Shown here: one piece after another, positions 30,909-39,628 of the stretch
Layout of the letters: each line of letters begins with the position of its first letter
Position numbering within the stretch: position 1 is the first letter of the stretch
Source of the DNA: an uncultured Erysipelotrichaceae bacterium
Lineage (GTDB): Bacteria; Bacillota_I; Bacilli_A; RF39; UBA660
Direction of reading: 5' to 3'
NCBI GenBank assembly: GCA_902785135.1
Contig: CACZXL010000008.1
Location: 1-47,073 of the forward strand
Length of the DNA: 47,073 nucleotides
Made by a program: the position numbers and the translations under genes
Notes under the pieces: generated by a model
What the model saw: only the letters and a program-made list of their open reading frames with translations
Databases searched by the model: none
Told to the model about the DNA's origin: nothing

Positions 30909-33219
30909 GTAATACAAAACTCTTGAAATTTCTTCTCTTTTTATAATCAAAATCTTCTTCTGTTTTATGACCTGTTATTTCATTTAGTTTATTTATTATA
31001 TCACTATATTCTTCAATTGTTTTTTCTTTGATAGTAGCAAATCTTTCTTGTGTTAATTGTCTTTCATTTAAATGAATTAATTTAATCATTCTTTGATTCA
31101 TTAAATATAAATAATTAGGATTACCAGATATATTTAAATCACCAATATCATTATATCTTGTTACTGAATCATACCATTTATCTGTAATAGATTCTTCTAA
31201 GATATTTGATATTTTTTTAGAATCTTTATTTCTACCTAATTTTTCTAGTGTTACTTGTATATTAGATAATGATTCAGGATCAATAGCTGGTACTTTTCTT
31301 TCTTTCTTAGTGATAATAGGTAAATTATTATTTCTAGCTGTTTTTAAATATTCTTTCTTCAATATATCATTTAATATATATTCTATCTTATTTAAACCTT
31401 TTAAATTAACATTACCATTTTCATTGATATAATTATGAATTACAGTATTTAAATCTTTATAAACATATGGATCAGATGCATAATCAAGTATTTCTCCATC
31501 TACTTTTATTCTACTTTTATATATTCTTAATTCTTTTTTATTTTTAGATTTATTTGTTATATCTCTTATTTCATAAGTAAGCGCTGATACTGTTTCTCCT
31601 TCTTTAAACTCTAGATAATTTGATAAAGTACTATTTATTTTTTTATTATCCATCATGCAGTTATAAATATACTTTTCTATTTCAGAACCTTCAAACGCAA
31701 TATTAGATAAATCTACAGTATGTATTTTTAAAACTAGTATTCCTTTTTCTGAAGTTAAGGAATAACAAATATATGGGTTTTCAAGACTAAATGTATGTTC
31801 ATGAGTTAAATCTATTTCTGTTGGTCTTTTAGAATGATTTGGATCTAAAAATTCTAGTTCTTTTATATCTGCATCAAACTTATATTTATCTATATTCTTT
31901 ATATAATTATTATCTTTATTTAAATTATCAACATATAAATCTTTAGCTTCGTTAATAGCATAATTCTTCTTTTTAGAATTTATATCTAATTCACTTATCT
32001 TGTATATATATTCATCTAAAATTGAATCTAATTCAATTTTATCTTCATTTGTTAAATATAAACTACTACTAGATAAGAATAACTTATACACTTCTTTTAA
32101 ATAATCAATATTATAGTTATATCTATGTTCTTCTAGAATCATCATATAATTATTTATATATAATTGTAATATATATGATAATATACTTCTTTTATTATTT
32201 CTAACATTTACGATAGAAGGACAATCAAGTATCATCTTTTTAATTAGTTGATAATGTTTCTTATCTTTTAATAATTCAAATATAATATCAAATTTATAGT
32301 CATGTTCTTCTTTTATAGGTGTTCTTCTTAAAAGAATTGTATCACTTAATTCTTTTAATTCATTTATACATAATCTAAGTATATTCTTCTCTTTCTTATC
32401 TGGTTTCTTTAATTCTAATTTACGATATTTAATACTATCTATTACTCTATTAATTAACTCAAAATTTTCATCTAATGCATCTTCATCTATTAATCTTTTT
32501 CTAATAATAGATACATAATTAACAAAATCAACTGTTATAGAAGAATTTCTTACCATATTTTTAAAAGAAAGCATTACTTCTTTTATATCTTCGTTCTTTA
32601 GAATATAAGCATCTGTAATATCAACATAATCTCTTATTACTTCGGTTTTTTCTTCTTTTATTTTAGGTTTTATTTCTTTATCTTCTATAGATTCAATTTG
32701 AATAAGTTTCCTTACTTTTGCTTTCTCTTTATATATTTTACATCTCATTAAATTAATTATATTATTTGTTATTCTTTTATGCTTATAATCTTTCATATCT
32801 AATTCATTATAATCTTCTATTAAAGAAACAAATACTTTTCTATATAGTTTTAATTTCTTTTTAGGATCTTTTTCAGTTTTTAATTTATAAAAACTATTAT
32901 AAGCATTTGATTTAAATAAATAATCTAGTTCTATAACAAAGTAACTTATATTGTTATAGATACTACCTTCATATCCGTATTCATCTAATTCTTTTTGTAA
33001 AACTCTTAATTTTTGTTTAATATCTTTAATTTTTGGTTTAATATTTTTAATTTGTCTTTTAAATGTTTTTTTATTATATAGTTCTTCTACTGCAAAATCT
33101 AATTTTAATAATCTGTTATATTCTTTTTCTAACTCATTAATTTTGTTTACTAATTCTTGTTCATATTCTTCTTCAGATAATATTCCTTTTTTAGATAAAA
33201 CTTTATCAATATACTTCAT
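30895..33219 (-). CDS. Large protein with a degenerate RNase II/R (RNB)-like C-terminal half
   Basis: A 774-residue cytoplasmic protein. Residues 1 to about 100 are coiled-coil (Lys/Glu heptads) and about 100-450 are helical and unrecognised. From about 468 on, the order of blocks resembles the RNB exonuclease domain: EIDLTHEHTFSLENP, LVLKIHTVDLSNIAFEGSE (compare VHIADVSxYVxxGS), FKEGETVSALTYEIRD, KTARNNNLPIITK with DPESLSNIQVTLEKLG, and SGNPNYLYLMNQRMIKL near 700. The Asp cluster that binds metal in RNase II/R is absent: the segment after TFSLENP reads YICYSLTSEKG. If the homology holds, it is probably not an active exonuclease and may bind RNA. It begins 11 bases after the DUF3883-like gene, with AGGGGG as its site. 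Confidence 0.6.
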   Translation of the reverse strand: MKYIDKVLSKKGILSEEEYEQELVNKINELEKEYNRLLKLDFAVEELYNKKTFKRQIKNIKPKIKDIKQKLRVLQKELDEYGYEGSIYNNISYFVIELDYLFKSNAYNSFYKLKTEKDPKKKLKLYRKVFVSLIEDYNELDMKDYKHKRITNNIINLMRCKIYKEKAKVRKLIQIESIEDKEIKPKIKEEKTEVIRDYVDITDAYILKNEDIKEVMLSFKNMVRNSSITVDFVNYVSIIRKRLIDEDALDENFELINRVIDSIKYRKLELKKPDKKEKNILRLCINELKELSDTILLRRTPIKEEHDYKFDIIFELLKDKKHYQLIKKMILDCPSIVNVRNNKRSILSYILQLYINNYMMILEEHRYNYNIDYLKEVYKLFLSSSSLYLTNEDKIELDSILDEYIYKISELDINSKKKNYAINEAKDLYVDNLNKDNNYIKNIDKYKFDADIKELEFLDPNHSKRPTEIDLTHEHTFSLENPYICYSLTSEKGILVLKIHTVDLSNIAFEGSEIEKYIYNCMMDNKKINSTLSNYLEFKEGETVSALTYEIRDITNKSKNKKELRIYKSRIKVDGEILDYASDPYVYKDLNTVIHNYINENGNVNLKGLNKIEYILNDILKKEYLKTARNNNLPIITKKERKVPAIDPESLSNIQVTLEKLGRNKDSKKISNILEESITDKWYDSVTRYNDIGDLNISGNPNYLYLMNQRMIKLIHLNERQLTQERFATIKEKTIEEYSDIINKLNEITGHKTEEDFDYKKRRNFKSFVLQKEE

Positions 33220-33229
33220 AATAATCCCC

Positions 33230-34237
33230 CTAGTCTAACTTATATATTTTTTTCTTTGGTTCTCTTTTATATTCATATGTATTTTTATTTTTCCCTATTT
33301 TTCCATCAGTAACATATTTAATATCGCCATATTCAACACTCATATCTTTATTTGGTCTTAAATAATATAAATGACCAACTCCATCACTATCTATATATAC
33401 TCTTACAATATAATACTGGTATTCATCTTTTAATTCTTTCATATTTTGAAATTCATTTTGAGTTACATAAAAACTATCTTTTTCTTTTTCAAAATTAATT
33501 GAATCTGTTGCTTTTACTTCTAATAACATTTCTTCTTCATTTTCATCAAATGATGTCTGATCAAATCCAAAAAAATCACCTATATCTCTCGCAACCCATA
33601 TTACTCTATCTGATAACTCTTCTTTACCCTGATTAATTAATTCTTGTTTAGAAAATCTATACGAAATAAGTTCTCCATATATACCCAATTCCTTAGTACA
33701 ATTATCAACATTATGTTTTTGTTTACTATAATTAATTCTTATTTGTTGTTCATCTGGATATTTAGATGTATTACGTTTTAAACAATTAAATACATTTTCA
33801 TCAAATTTTTCGTTTTTTATAAATTTACTTAATTCTTGATAGAACTCATTTTTATTATTTAAATCAGAATAAAGTCCAAAGTTTTTAAATCCATCATATA
33901 TAGAATTATATTCTGGAGTTAAACCAAGCAAAGAAGACCAATATGTTACTGCAAAATCAAAATTACAGTTTAATATTGATCTATATACATTTAATACTTT
34001 TTCTTGTTTTTTATAAGTATCGTTTAAAACTTCTCTTTCAAGAGACTTAATATTTTTTCCTGTTTCTAATAACTTACCATATAAATAATTGCGTAGTACA
34101 CCTAAGTCACTTGATGAAGGATCATCTTTTATTAGCTTCTTTATCTTATTCATCCCGCAAGGATTCTTAATATCTATGGTACCTTCAAAATAATTAATTA
34201 ATTTATTAATATCTTCATTATTAGAAATATGACTCAT
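33230..34237 (-). CDS. DUF3883-like protein with a PD-(D/E)XK-type C-terminal domain
   Basis: A 335-residue soluble protein. The N-terminal 170 residues are helical and unrecognised. The C-terminal part has the DUF3883 order: KELGIYGELISYRFSKQELI (compare GxxGExxVxxxE), then FFGFDQTSFDENEEEMLLEV followed by KATDS (compare GYDIxSFD...xIEVKTT), and FYVTQNEFQNM (compare FxxSxNE). The LEVKAT core near 236-241 supplies the Glu-x-Lys of PD-(D/E)XK nucleases. DUF3883 domains often occur in restriction and defence proteins, but here the neighbours are rpsB and priA. The ATG at 34237 follows GGGGGA; a TATAAT box lies at 34262-34257. Function is unknown. Confidence 0.6.
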   Translation of the reverse strand: MSHISNNEDINKLINYFEGTIDIKNPCGMNKIKKLIKDDPSSSDLGVLRNYLYGKLLETGKNIKSLEREVLNDTYKKQEKVLNVYRSILNCNFDFAVTYWSSLLGLTPEYNSIYDGFKNFGLYSDLNNKNEFYQELSKFIKNEKFDENVFNCLKRNTSKYPDEQQIRINYSKQKHNVDNCTKELGIYGELISYRFSKQELINQGKEELSDRVIWVARDIGDFFGFDQTSFDENEEEMLLEVKATDSINFEKEKDSFYVTQNEFQNMKELKDEYQYYIVRVYIDSDGVGHLYYLRPNKDMSVEYGDIKYVTDGKIGKNKNTYEYKREPKKKIYKLD

Positions 34238-34276
34238 AGCGTCCCCCATGTTATAAATTATACTAACATACAAAAG

Positions 34277-34301
34277 AAAAAAAGTAAATAATTACTTTTT
34301 T
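34277..34301 (-). terminator. Terminator of priA
   Basis: AAAAAAGTAA (34278-34287) and TTACTTTTTT (34292-34301) form a stem with T-rich sequence on the minus strand, touching the priA stop. Confidence 0.7.
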
Positions 34302-36462
34302 AAAAATTGCTTGGATTTATATCAAATTCTACTCTTATTTTATTATTATTTTCTGTTAGTAATTTTACTTCATTTAAGAGTTTTATTATATTTTCTTTAT
34401 CTCTATATTTAATAATAATTTCAAAATAATAAATATTATTTATTTTAGATAATGATGATGCGGATGGACCTAAAATTATCTCTTTATCTACTTTTTTTCT
34501 TAAGTAATCACCTATCTTAGATGCTTCATTTATAGAATATTTATAATCTTTACCTCCTACTTTTATTAACGCTATAAAAGAATATGGAGGATAATATAGT
34601 TTTTTTCTAATTAGTATTTCTTCATTATAAAACTTTTCATAATCATGATTCTTAGATAGTTTTATAGAATAATTATCTGGGTTATAAGTTTGAATTATTA
34701 CTTTACCTGGAATAGATGATCTACCCGCTCTACCTGATACTTGAGAAAGTAAATCATATGTTCTTTCACATGATCTAAAATCTGGTAGATTTAGTATAGT
34801 ATCTGCATTTATTACTCCTACCAATGTAACTAGTGGAAAATCTAGTCCTTTCGCAATCATTTGAGTACCTACTAATATATCTGCTTCATGATTATTAAAC
34901 TTATCTATTATTTCTTTATGAGATCCTTTTTTAGAAGTTGTATCTATATCCATTCTTAGTACTTTAGAACTTGGGAATAATTTAGATATTTCTTCTTCTA
35001 TTTTTTCAGTACCATATCCCATTAATTTAAGACTATCTTTCTTACAGTTTTTACACTTATGATTATTCTTTTCTGCATATCCACAATAATGACATCTATT
35101 CATGTCACTAGTCTTATGATATGTTAAAGTAATATCACAGTGAGGACACTTTAATACTTCTCCACACTCTTCACACATTAAATAAGTAGAATAACCTCTT
35201 TTATTAAGTAATAACATTATTTGTTCATTCTTTTGTAATCTATCTTCTATATTTAGTAATAAATCTCTAGAAAATAATCTATTTCCTTTTCTTATTTCTT
35301 TAGACATATCAACTATATTAACAAGTGGTAATGTAGCATTATTTGCTCTATGATCTAATTTAACTAATTCATAATACCCTTTTTTAGCTCTTGCGAAGCT
35401 TTCTATTGTAGGAGTTGCAGAACCTAGTATAACTTTAGCATTATGCATTTTTCCTCTTAAAAAAGCCACTTCTATTGCGTTATATCTAGGATTATGATCT
35501 TGTTTATAAGTATTAGAATGTTCTTCATCTATAATAATGATTCCTATATTAGTAAATGGCGCAAATATAGCAGATCTAGCACCTACTACAATCTTAACTT
35601 CTTTACGAAGTATTTTCTTATATTCATCATACTTTTCACCATCTGATAAAGCACTATGTAATACTGATATATCTTCACTAAAATGAGATTTAAATCTATC
35701 TATTATTTGAGGTGTTAAACTTATTTCAGGAACAAGCATAATAGCTTCTTTTCCTAGTTTTAACTGATCATCAATTAATTTCATATATATTTCTGTTTTA
35801 CCTGAACCAGTCACACCGTTTAATAAAACTACATCTTTATTACTATTTATAATACTATTATATGCTTCTTTTTGATAAGGATTTAATTCATGTACTACTT
35901 TCTCATTTAAATCACTTTTTAATCTATATTCTTCTTTATAATACTTTTCTATAATACCTTTATCTATTAAAGATTTAATAGTTTGAGAATTAAAATACTT
36001 TGATTCAATATCTTCACTTAATAAACTATTAACTATTTCTACTTGTTTTTTAGCTTTACTAGTATTAACAAATGAATTAGCTTTATCAAAATCTATTACT
36101 CTTAAATAACCTACTAATTTATCTTTAACATTACTCTTTTTAGATGCCTTATATCCTTTAGGTAACATTGCTTGATAAACAGATACTAGATTACTAATAG
36201 TCATATCACTTATTCTTTTACCTAAATCTAATAATTCATCATTTAATATTCTTTCTTCATCTATAACATCTATAATTTCTTTTAAATCTATACTAGTTTC
36301 TTTTTTTATATCTAATATAAAACCTTCTATTACTTGTCTTCCAAAAGGTATTAATACTCTTTTTCCTATATCCACTTTATCTATTAGATTATCAGGAACT
36401 ATATAAGAAAAAGTCTTATCTTTTTTACCAATATTAATTTCCACTAATACATCTACTATCAT
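34300..36462 (-). CDS. priA: Primosomal replication restart helicase PriA
   Basis: A 720-residue superfamily 2 DNA helicase with the 3'-DNA-binding domain at the N-terminus (FSYIVPDNLIDKVDIGKRVL). The ATPase motifs are LNGVTGSGKTEIYMKL (Walker A), IIIDEEH (DEEH box) and LGSATPTIES. A zinc-binding insert with CEECGEVLKCPHC, RCHYCGYA and CKNCKK supplies eight Cys. Motifs V-VI are ILVGTQMIAKGLDFP and QVSGRAGR. It reloads the replisome at stalled forks. The ATG at 36462 has AAAGGAGG upstream. It is alone between two terminators. Confidence 0.96.
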   Translation of the reverse strand: MIVDVLVEINIGKKDKTFSYIVPDNLIDKVDIGKRVLIPFGRQVIEGFILDIKKETSIDLKEIIDVIDEERILNDELLDLGKRISDMTISNLVSVYQAMLPKGYKASKKSNVKDKLVGYLRVIDFDKANSFVNTSKAKKQVEIVNSLLSEDIESKYFNSQTIKSLIDKGIIEKYYKEEYRLKSDLNEKVVHELNPYQKEAYNSIINSNKDVVLLNGVTGSGKTEIYMKLIDDQLKLGKEAIMLVPEISLTPQIIDRFKSHFSEDISVLHSALSDGEKYDEYKKILRKEVKIVVGARSAIFAPFTNIGIIIIDEEHSNTYKQDHNPRYNAIEVAFLRGKMHNAKVILGSATPTIESFARAKKGYYELVKLDHRANNATLPLVNIVDMSKEIRKGNRLFSRDLLLNIEDRLQKNEQIMLLLNKRGYSTYLMCEECGEVLKCPHCDITLTYHKTSDMNRCHYCGYAEKNNHKCKNCKKDSLKLMGYGTEKIEEEISKLFPSSKVLRMDIDTTSKKGSHKEIIDKFNNHEADILVGTQMIAKGLDFPLVTLVGVINADTILNLPDFRSCERTYDLLSQVSGRAGRSSIPGKVIIQTYNPDNYSIKLSKNHDYEKFYNEEILIRKKLYYPPYSFIALIKVGGKDYKYSINEASKIGDYLRKKVDKEIILGPSASSLSKINNIYYFEIIIKYRDKENIIKLLNEVKLLTENNNKIRVEFDINPSNF

Positions 36463-36500
36463 ATTAATACCTCCTTTCTCTAATTGTATCATAAATAAAC

Positions 36501-36533
36501 AAAAAAAAATAAGCTATTTCTAGCTTATTTTTG
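36501..36533 (-). terminator. Terminator of the 881-residue repeat protein gene
   Basis: AAATAAGCTA (36507-36516) and TAGCTTATTT (36521-36530) form a 10-bp stem with a 4-base loop. On the minus strand a T-run follows. It overlaps the stop codon. Confidence 0.88.
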
Positions 36534-39170
36534 TCTATTTATTGGAGTATAATCTTGAATCCATACTTTTCTAGAATTTCCAGTAGGTTCAAATCCATTA
36601 CCTGGATTAGTACGAGCCCACTTATATTCAGTCTTACTATCTACTGTACGATATTTATATCTATATTGAGTTCTTGTCTTAATATTATAAGTATATTCTC
36701 CAAGATCTGATTTACTATTAACCCACTTACCTAAATCTATATAAGTAGTTTTAGAAGTAGTCTTAGTATTACCAGTTAACTCATATCCTTGTCTAGCAAC
36801 TTTTTCAGTTGTCCAGATAGTATCTTTTACATATCTTTCAGTATGTAAGTACTTATATTTATATTGTTTTCTAGTCTTAATATTATAAGTATATTCTCCA
36901 AGTTTATCTTGGCTTGTAACCCATTTATTTAATTGTTCATACTTAATAGTAGTTGTAGTAGCTTTCTTATTAGCATACTTATATCCAGTTGGAGGAGTAA
37001 TGCTATCAGTCCACTTAATATCTACTATATATGTATAAGGTCTATTATAAGCATACTTATATTGTTTAAATGTTTTAATATTATAAGTATATTCTCCAAG
37101 TTTATCTTTACTTGTAACCCACTTATCTAATTGTTCATACTTAACTGTAGTTGTAGTAGCTTTCTTACCAGTATATTCATATCCACTTGGTGGAGTGATA
37201 CTTGTTGTCCACTTAACATCTACTAAGTATCTAGTTGGATTATTATGAGCATACTTATATTGTTTAAATGTTTTAATATTATAAGTATATTCTCCAAGGT
37301 TATCTTTATTTGTAACCCATTTATCTAATTGTTCATACTTAACTGTTGTAGTAGTTGAACTCTTACCAGTATATTCATATCCACTTGGTGGAGTGATACT
37401 TGTTGTCCACTTAACATCTTCAACATACTTAATAGTAGTTCTAACTTTCCACTTATATTCAGTTTTAACTACAGTATAACCATTATTCTTATAAGTTTGT
37501 AATTCAGCAGAAGAAATAACTTTTTCATCTGTAGAAGTACTAGATGTAGTCTTTGGTGTACAATAATTATATTGATAAGTATAAGAAGTAGTTTTCTTCT
37601 TAACTCTATAGTAATAATATCTAGTATAAATATCACTACCACAATTAGATGTACATTTCTCAAAGCTTTCACTTAATAATTCATACCATAGATCTCCTTC
37701 ATATGTTGAATGAGTTGTTCTTGATTTTAATGAATCATCTATAACTACCCAGTTAGTAGAAGTTTGAGTCTTAGCTGGAGTACTAGAATATTTTCTAGTA
37801 GATGTATCAGCTGGCTTACTTGAATACCAAGTAGTATCTAATGTCCAATCATCACATGAAGTAGTTGTAGTTTTAACTGTTTTTCTAACAGTATATCTTG
37901 TATCAACTAATTTAACATCATCTGTTTCCTTAGTTGTAGCTGTTGTCCAATCTGAAGTTTCCCATTCATACTTAGTACCATATTTAATATGTTTATATTG
38001 AGTAGTCTTTGTCTCAATTTTCTTTTGACCAGTATATAATGTTCTTTCTTTCCATATCTTTAAGTTAGCTGTTTCAGTTTTAACTTCATTTGTCCAATCA
38101 TTATCATATGTCCAATTATCTTTTGTAGCGTACTTTTCATGTTTATATTCAGTTGTACCTGAACTTATTTTCTTTTGTCCTGTATATAATGTTCTTTCTT
38201 TCCATAATTGGCAAGTTTCTGCATCATATCCAGTACCATCAGCATTCTTTTCTGCTTTATATTTTGGAGTACATGTTGTATCTTCAGTCCAGTTTTCATC
38301 ATATCTCCAATTATCTTTTGTAGCGTACTTAATATGTTTATATTGAGTAGTCTTTGTTTCTACTTTCTTTTGACCAGTATATAATGTTCTATCTTTCCAT
38401 AATGAACAATTACCTGTACATTTAGTACTATCAGTCCAATCCTTATCATAAGTATATGATTCTTTAGTACCATATGCGATTTGTTCATATAAAGTTGTAC
38501 CAGATGTAACTTTCTTTTGACCAGTATATTGAGTTCTCTTATCTACTAATTTAACATCTTTAGATTCTTTAACTGTAGTATTTCTCCAGTCACCTAATTT
38601 CCAGTTTTCTGTATTAATGGTTTTCTTATATTCATATTCATAAATATATTTTCCACCATTAGGTACAACAACTGTTACATTACCATCTTTATCTGTTTTA
38701 GTATTTACATCTTGTTTTGCAGCATTTTCATTTTGTTTAATTTCTGCTAATGTACAATTACCTGTAGGACAGAAATTATAACAACCAATTTTTTCTATAA
38801 CATAATTTGATTCTTTACCACAAGTTAATGATACTTTTAAATCATATTCATTTTTATTCTTTGTAACTTTAACATAAGATTTCTTTGTATCACAAGGTTT
38901 ATTATCCTTATCAACAAATGGAATGATTAATTTATCATCAATCATCTCTTGTAAAGTCATCTTAGTTGATTTACCATCTTCTTTTGGCATTCTTTCAGTT
39001 GTATAATAATCTTCTGCTGCATCTTTCATAGTTTGAATATTATTATTAAATATTGAACTATAAAAAGGTTGTAAATTTGGCATTGGGAATAAATACATTA
39101 ATAAAAATATAAAAATAACTATTAATAATATCTTTACTAATAAATCCCTAAAAAAGTTTGAGTTTTTCAT
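36525..39170 (-). CDS. Exported repeat protein with Trp/Tyr/Thr-rich tandem repeats
   Basis: An 881-residue protein of unknown function. An N-terminal membrane anchor (about 10-27) is followed by a Cys-containing module (residues about 45-135: DAAEDYYTTERMPKEDGKST, SYVKVTKNKNEYDLKVSLTC, GCYNFCPTGNC). It resembles the module in the 377-residue protein downstream in coordinates. Residues about 190-430 hold four copies of a 49-65 residue repeat built on ERTLYTGQKK and DNWTYDxDWT. A Cys-rich stretch follows, and residues about 579-842 are four exact-period 66-residue repeats (TTSITPPSGYEYTGK, TTTTVKYEQLDKWVTSKDKL, GEYTYNIKTFKQYKY). There is no C-terminal anchor or sorting signal. The architecture suggests a long stalk held by its N-terminus. 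Confidence 0.7.
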   Translation of the reverse strand: MKNSNFFRDLLVKILLIVIFIFLLMYLFPMPNLQPFYSSIFNNNIQTMKDAAEDYYTTERMPKEDGKSTKMTLQEMIDDKLIIPFVDKDNKPCDTKKSYVKVTKNKNEYDLKVSLTCGKESNYVIEKIGCYNFCPTGNCTLAEIKQNENAAKQDVNTKTDKDGNVTVVVPNGGKYIYEYEYKKTINTENWKLGDWRNTTVKESKDVKLVDKRTQYTGQKKVTSGTTLYEQIAYGTKESYTYDKDWTDSTKCTGNCSLWKDRTLYTGQKKVETKTTQYKHIKYATKDNWRYDENWTEDTTCTPKYKAEKNADGTGYDAETCQLWKERTLYTGQKKISSGTTEYKHEKYATKDNWTYDNDWTNEVKTETANLKIWKERTLYTGQKKIETKTTQYKHIKYGTKYEWETSDWTTATTKETDDVKLVDTRYTVRKTVKTTTTSCDDWTLDTTWYSSKPADTSTRKYSSTPAKTQTSTNWVVIDDSLKSRTTHSTYEGDLWYELLSESFEKCTSNCGSDIYTRYYYYRVKKKTTSYTYQYNYCTPKTTSSTSTDEKVISSAELQTYKNNGYTVVKTEYKWKVRTTIKYVEDVKWTTSITPPSGYEYTGKSSTTTTVKYEQLDKWVTNKDNLGEYTYNIKTFKQYKYAHNNPTRYLVDVKWTTSITPPSGYEYTGKKATTTTVKYEQLDKWVTSKDKLGEYTYNIKTFKQYKYAYNRPYTYIVDIKWTDSITPPTGYKYANKKATTTTIKYEQLNKWVTSQDKLGEYTYNIKTRKQYKYKYLHTERYVKDTIWTTEKVARQGYELTGNTKTTSKTTYIDLGKWVNSKSDLGEYTYNIKTRTQYRYKYRTVDSKTEYKWARTNPGNGFEPTGNSRKVWIQDYTPINRQK
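36646..37437 (-). repeat. Four tandem 198-bp coding repeats
   Basis: The landmark TCTCCA recurs at 36697, 36895, 37093 and 37291, exactly 198 bases apart, and flanking blocks repeat with it. Each unit encodes 66 residues of the 881-residue protein. The middle two units are the most alike. Boundaries are set by period and are approximate. Confidence 0.9.
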
Positions 39171-39226
39171 AAAAAGTCCCCCTTCTTTTTAAATAAAACG
39201 TGTTCTATACTAACATAAGTTAATAT

Positions 39227-39366
39227 ATTTGTCAAATTTTAGAAACATATTTAAAACTAAACAAAAAACACATTTTTGACCTTTTTAACCTATATTAAAA
39301 AGATCCCCCTTTTCGATTGCCCATGTATTATAGTCATTTTTAACAATTTGTCAAATTTTAGAAACA
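39227..39366 (-). promoter_or_regulatory. Twin promoter elements with a 20-21 base direct repeat
   Basis: ATTTGTCAAATTTTAGAAACA occurs at 39346-39366 and, almost in full, at 39227-39246. On the minus strand each supplies TGTTTCTAAAA followed by a perfect -35 TTGACA. The upstream copy has TATAAT at 39332-39327 after 16 bases. The downstream copy has a weaker TAGTAT after 17. Both point at the 881-residue repeat protein gene. The rest of the 200-base gap holds no gene. Confidence 0.65.
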
Positions 39367-39392
39367 AAAATTAGTCTATTTTAAGACTAATT
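39367..39392 (-). terminator. Terminator of the kinase-Smr unit
   Basis: AATTAGTCT (39369-39377) and AGACTAATT (39384-39392) form a 9-bp stem, followed by TTTTGTTT on the minus strand. It overlaps the Smr stop codon and abuts the next promoter. Confidence 0.8.
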
Positions 39393-39628
39393 ATTGTTTG
39401 ACCTATATTAATATCTAAGGTATATTCTTTTACTCTTTTATCAGTTTTTAAATAGTTATGAATAGCATCTTTTAATATCCATTCACCTTTACCATGAATA
39501 ACTACTATTTTTTTATGCTTAAGTTTAATAGAATCAGTAATAAATTCATCAACTTTTATAACAGCATTTACCCTATCTTCACCATGTAAATCTATACTAG
39601 GAAGATTATTAGTAAAAATATCTATCAT
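39371..39628 (-). CDS. Stand-alone Smr domain protein
   Basis: An 85-residue protein that is nearly all Smr domain: SIDLHGEDRVNAVIKVDEFI (11-30) with the LHG motif, and KIVVIHGKGEWILKDAI (40-56) with HGKG, then a C-terminal strand. Smr domains nick branched DNA or cleave RNA and also occur at the end of MutS2. No MutS2 body is present here. It overlaps the kinase-like gene by 4 bases (ATGA), so the two are translated together. Confidence 0.85.
   Translation of the reverse strand: MIDIFTNNLPSIDLHGEDRVNAVIKVDEFITDSIKLKHKKIVVIHGKGEWILKDAIHNYLKTDKRVKEYTLDINIGQTIISLKID

Noticed and set aside
36646-37437. Regularly spaced repeats resembling a CRISPR or satellite array
   Set aside because: The 198-bp period is a multiple of three, the reading frame is open throughout, and the units encode similar 66-residue blocks. 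They are protein repeats.
37469-37672. Second minus-strand frame within the 881-residue gene
   Set aside because: It is out of frame with a well-supported repeat protein and has no ribosome-binding site or known pattern.
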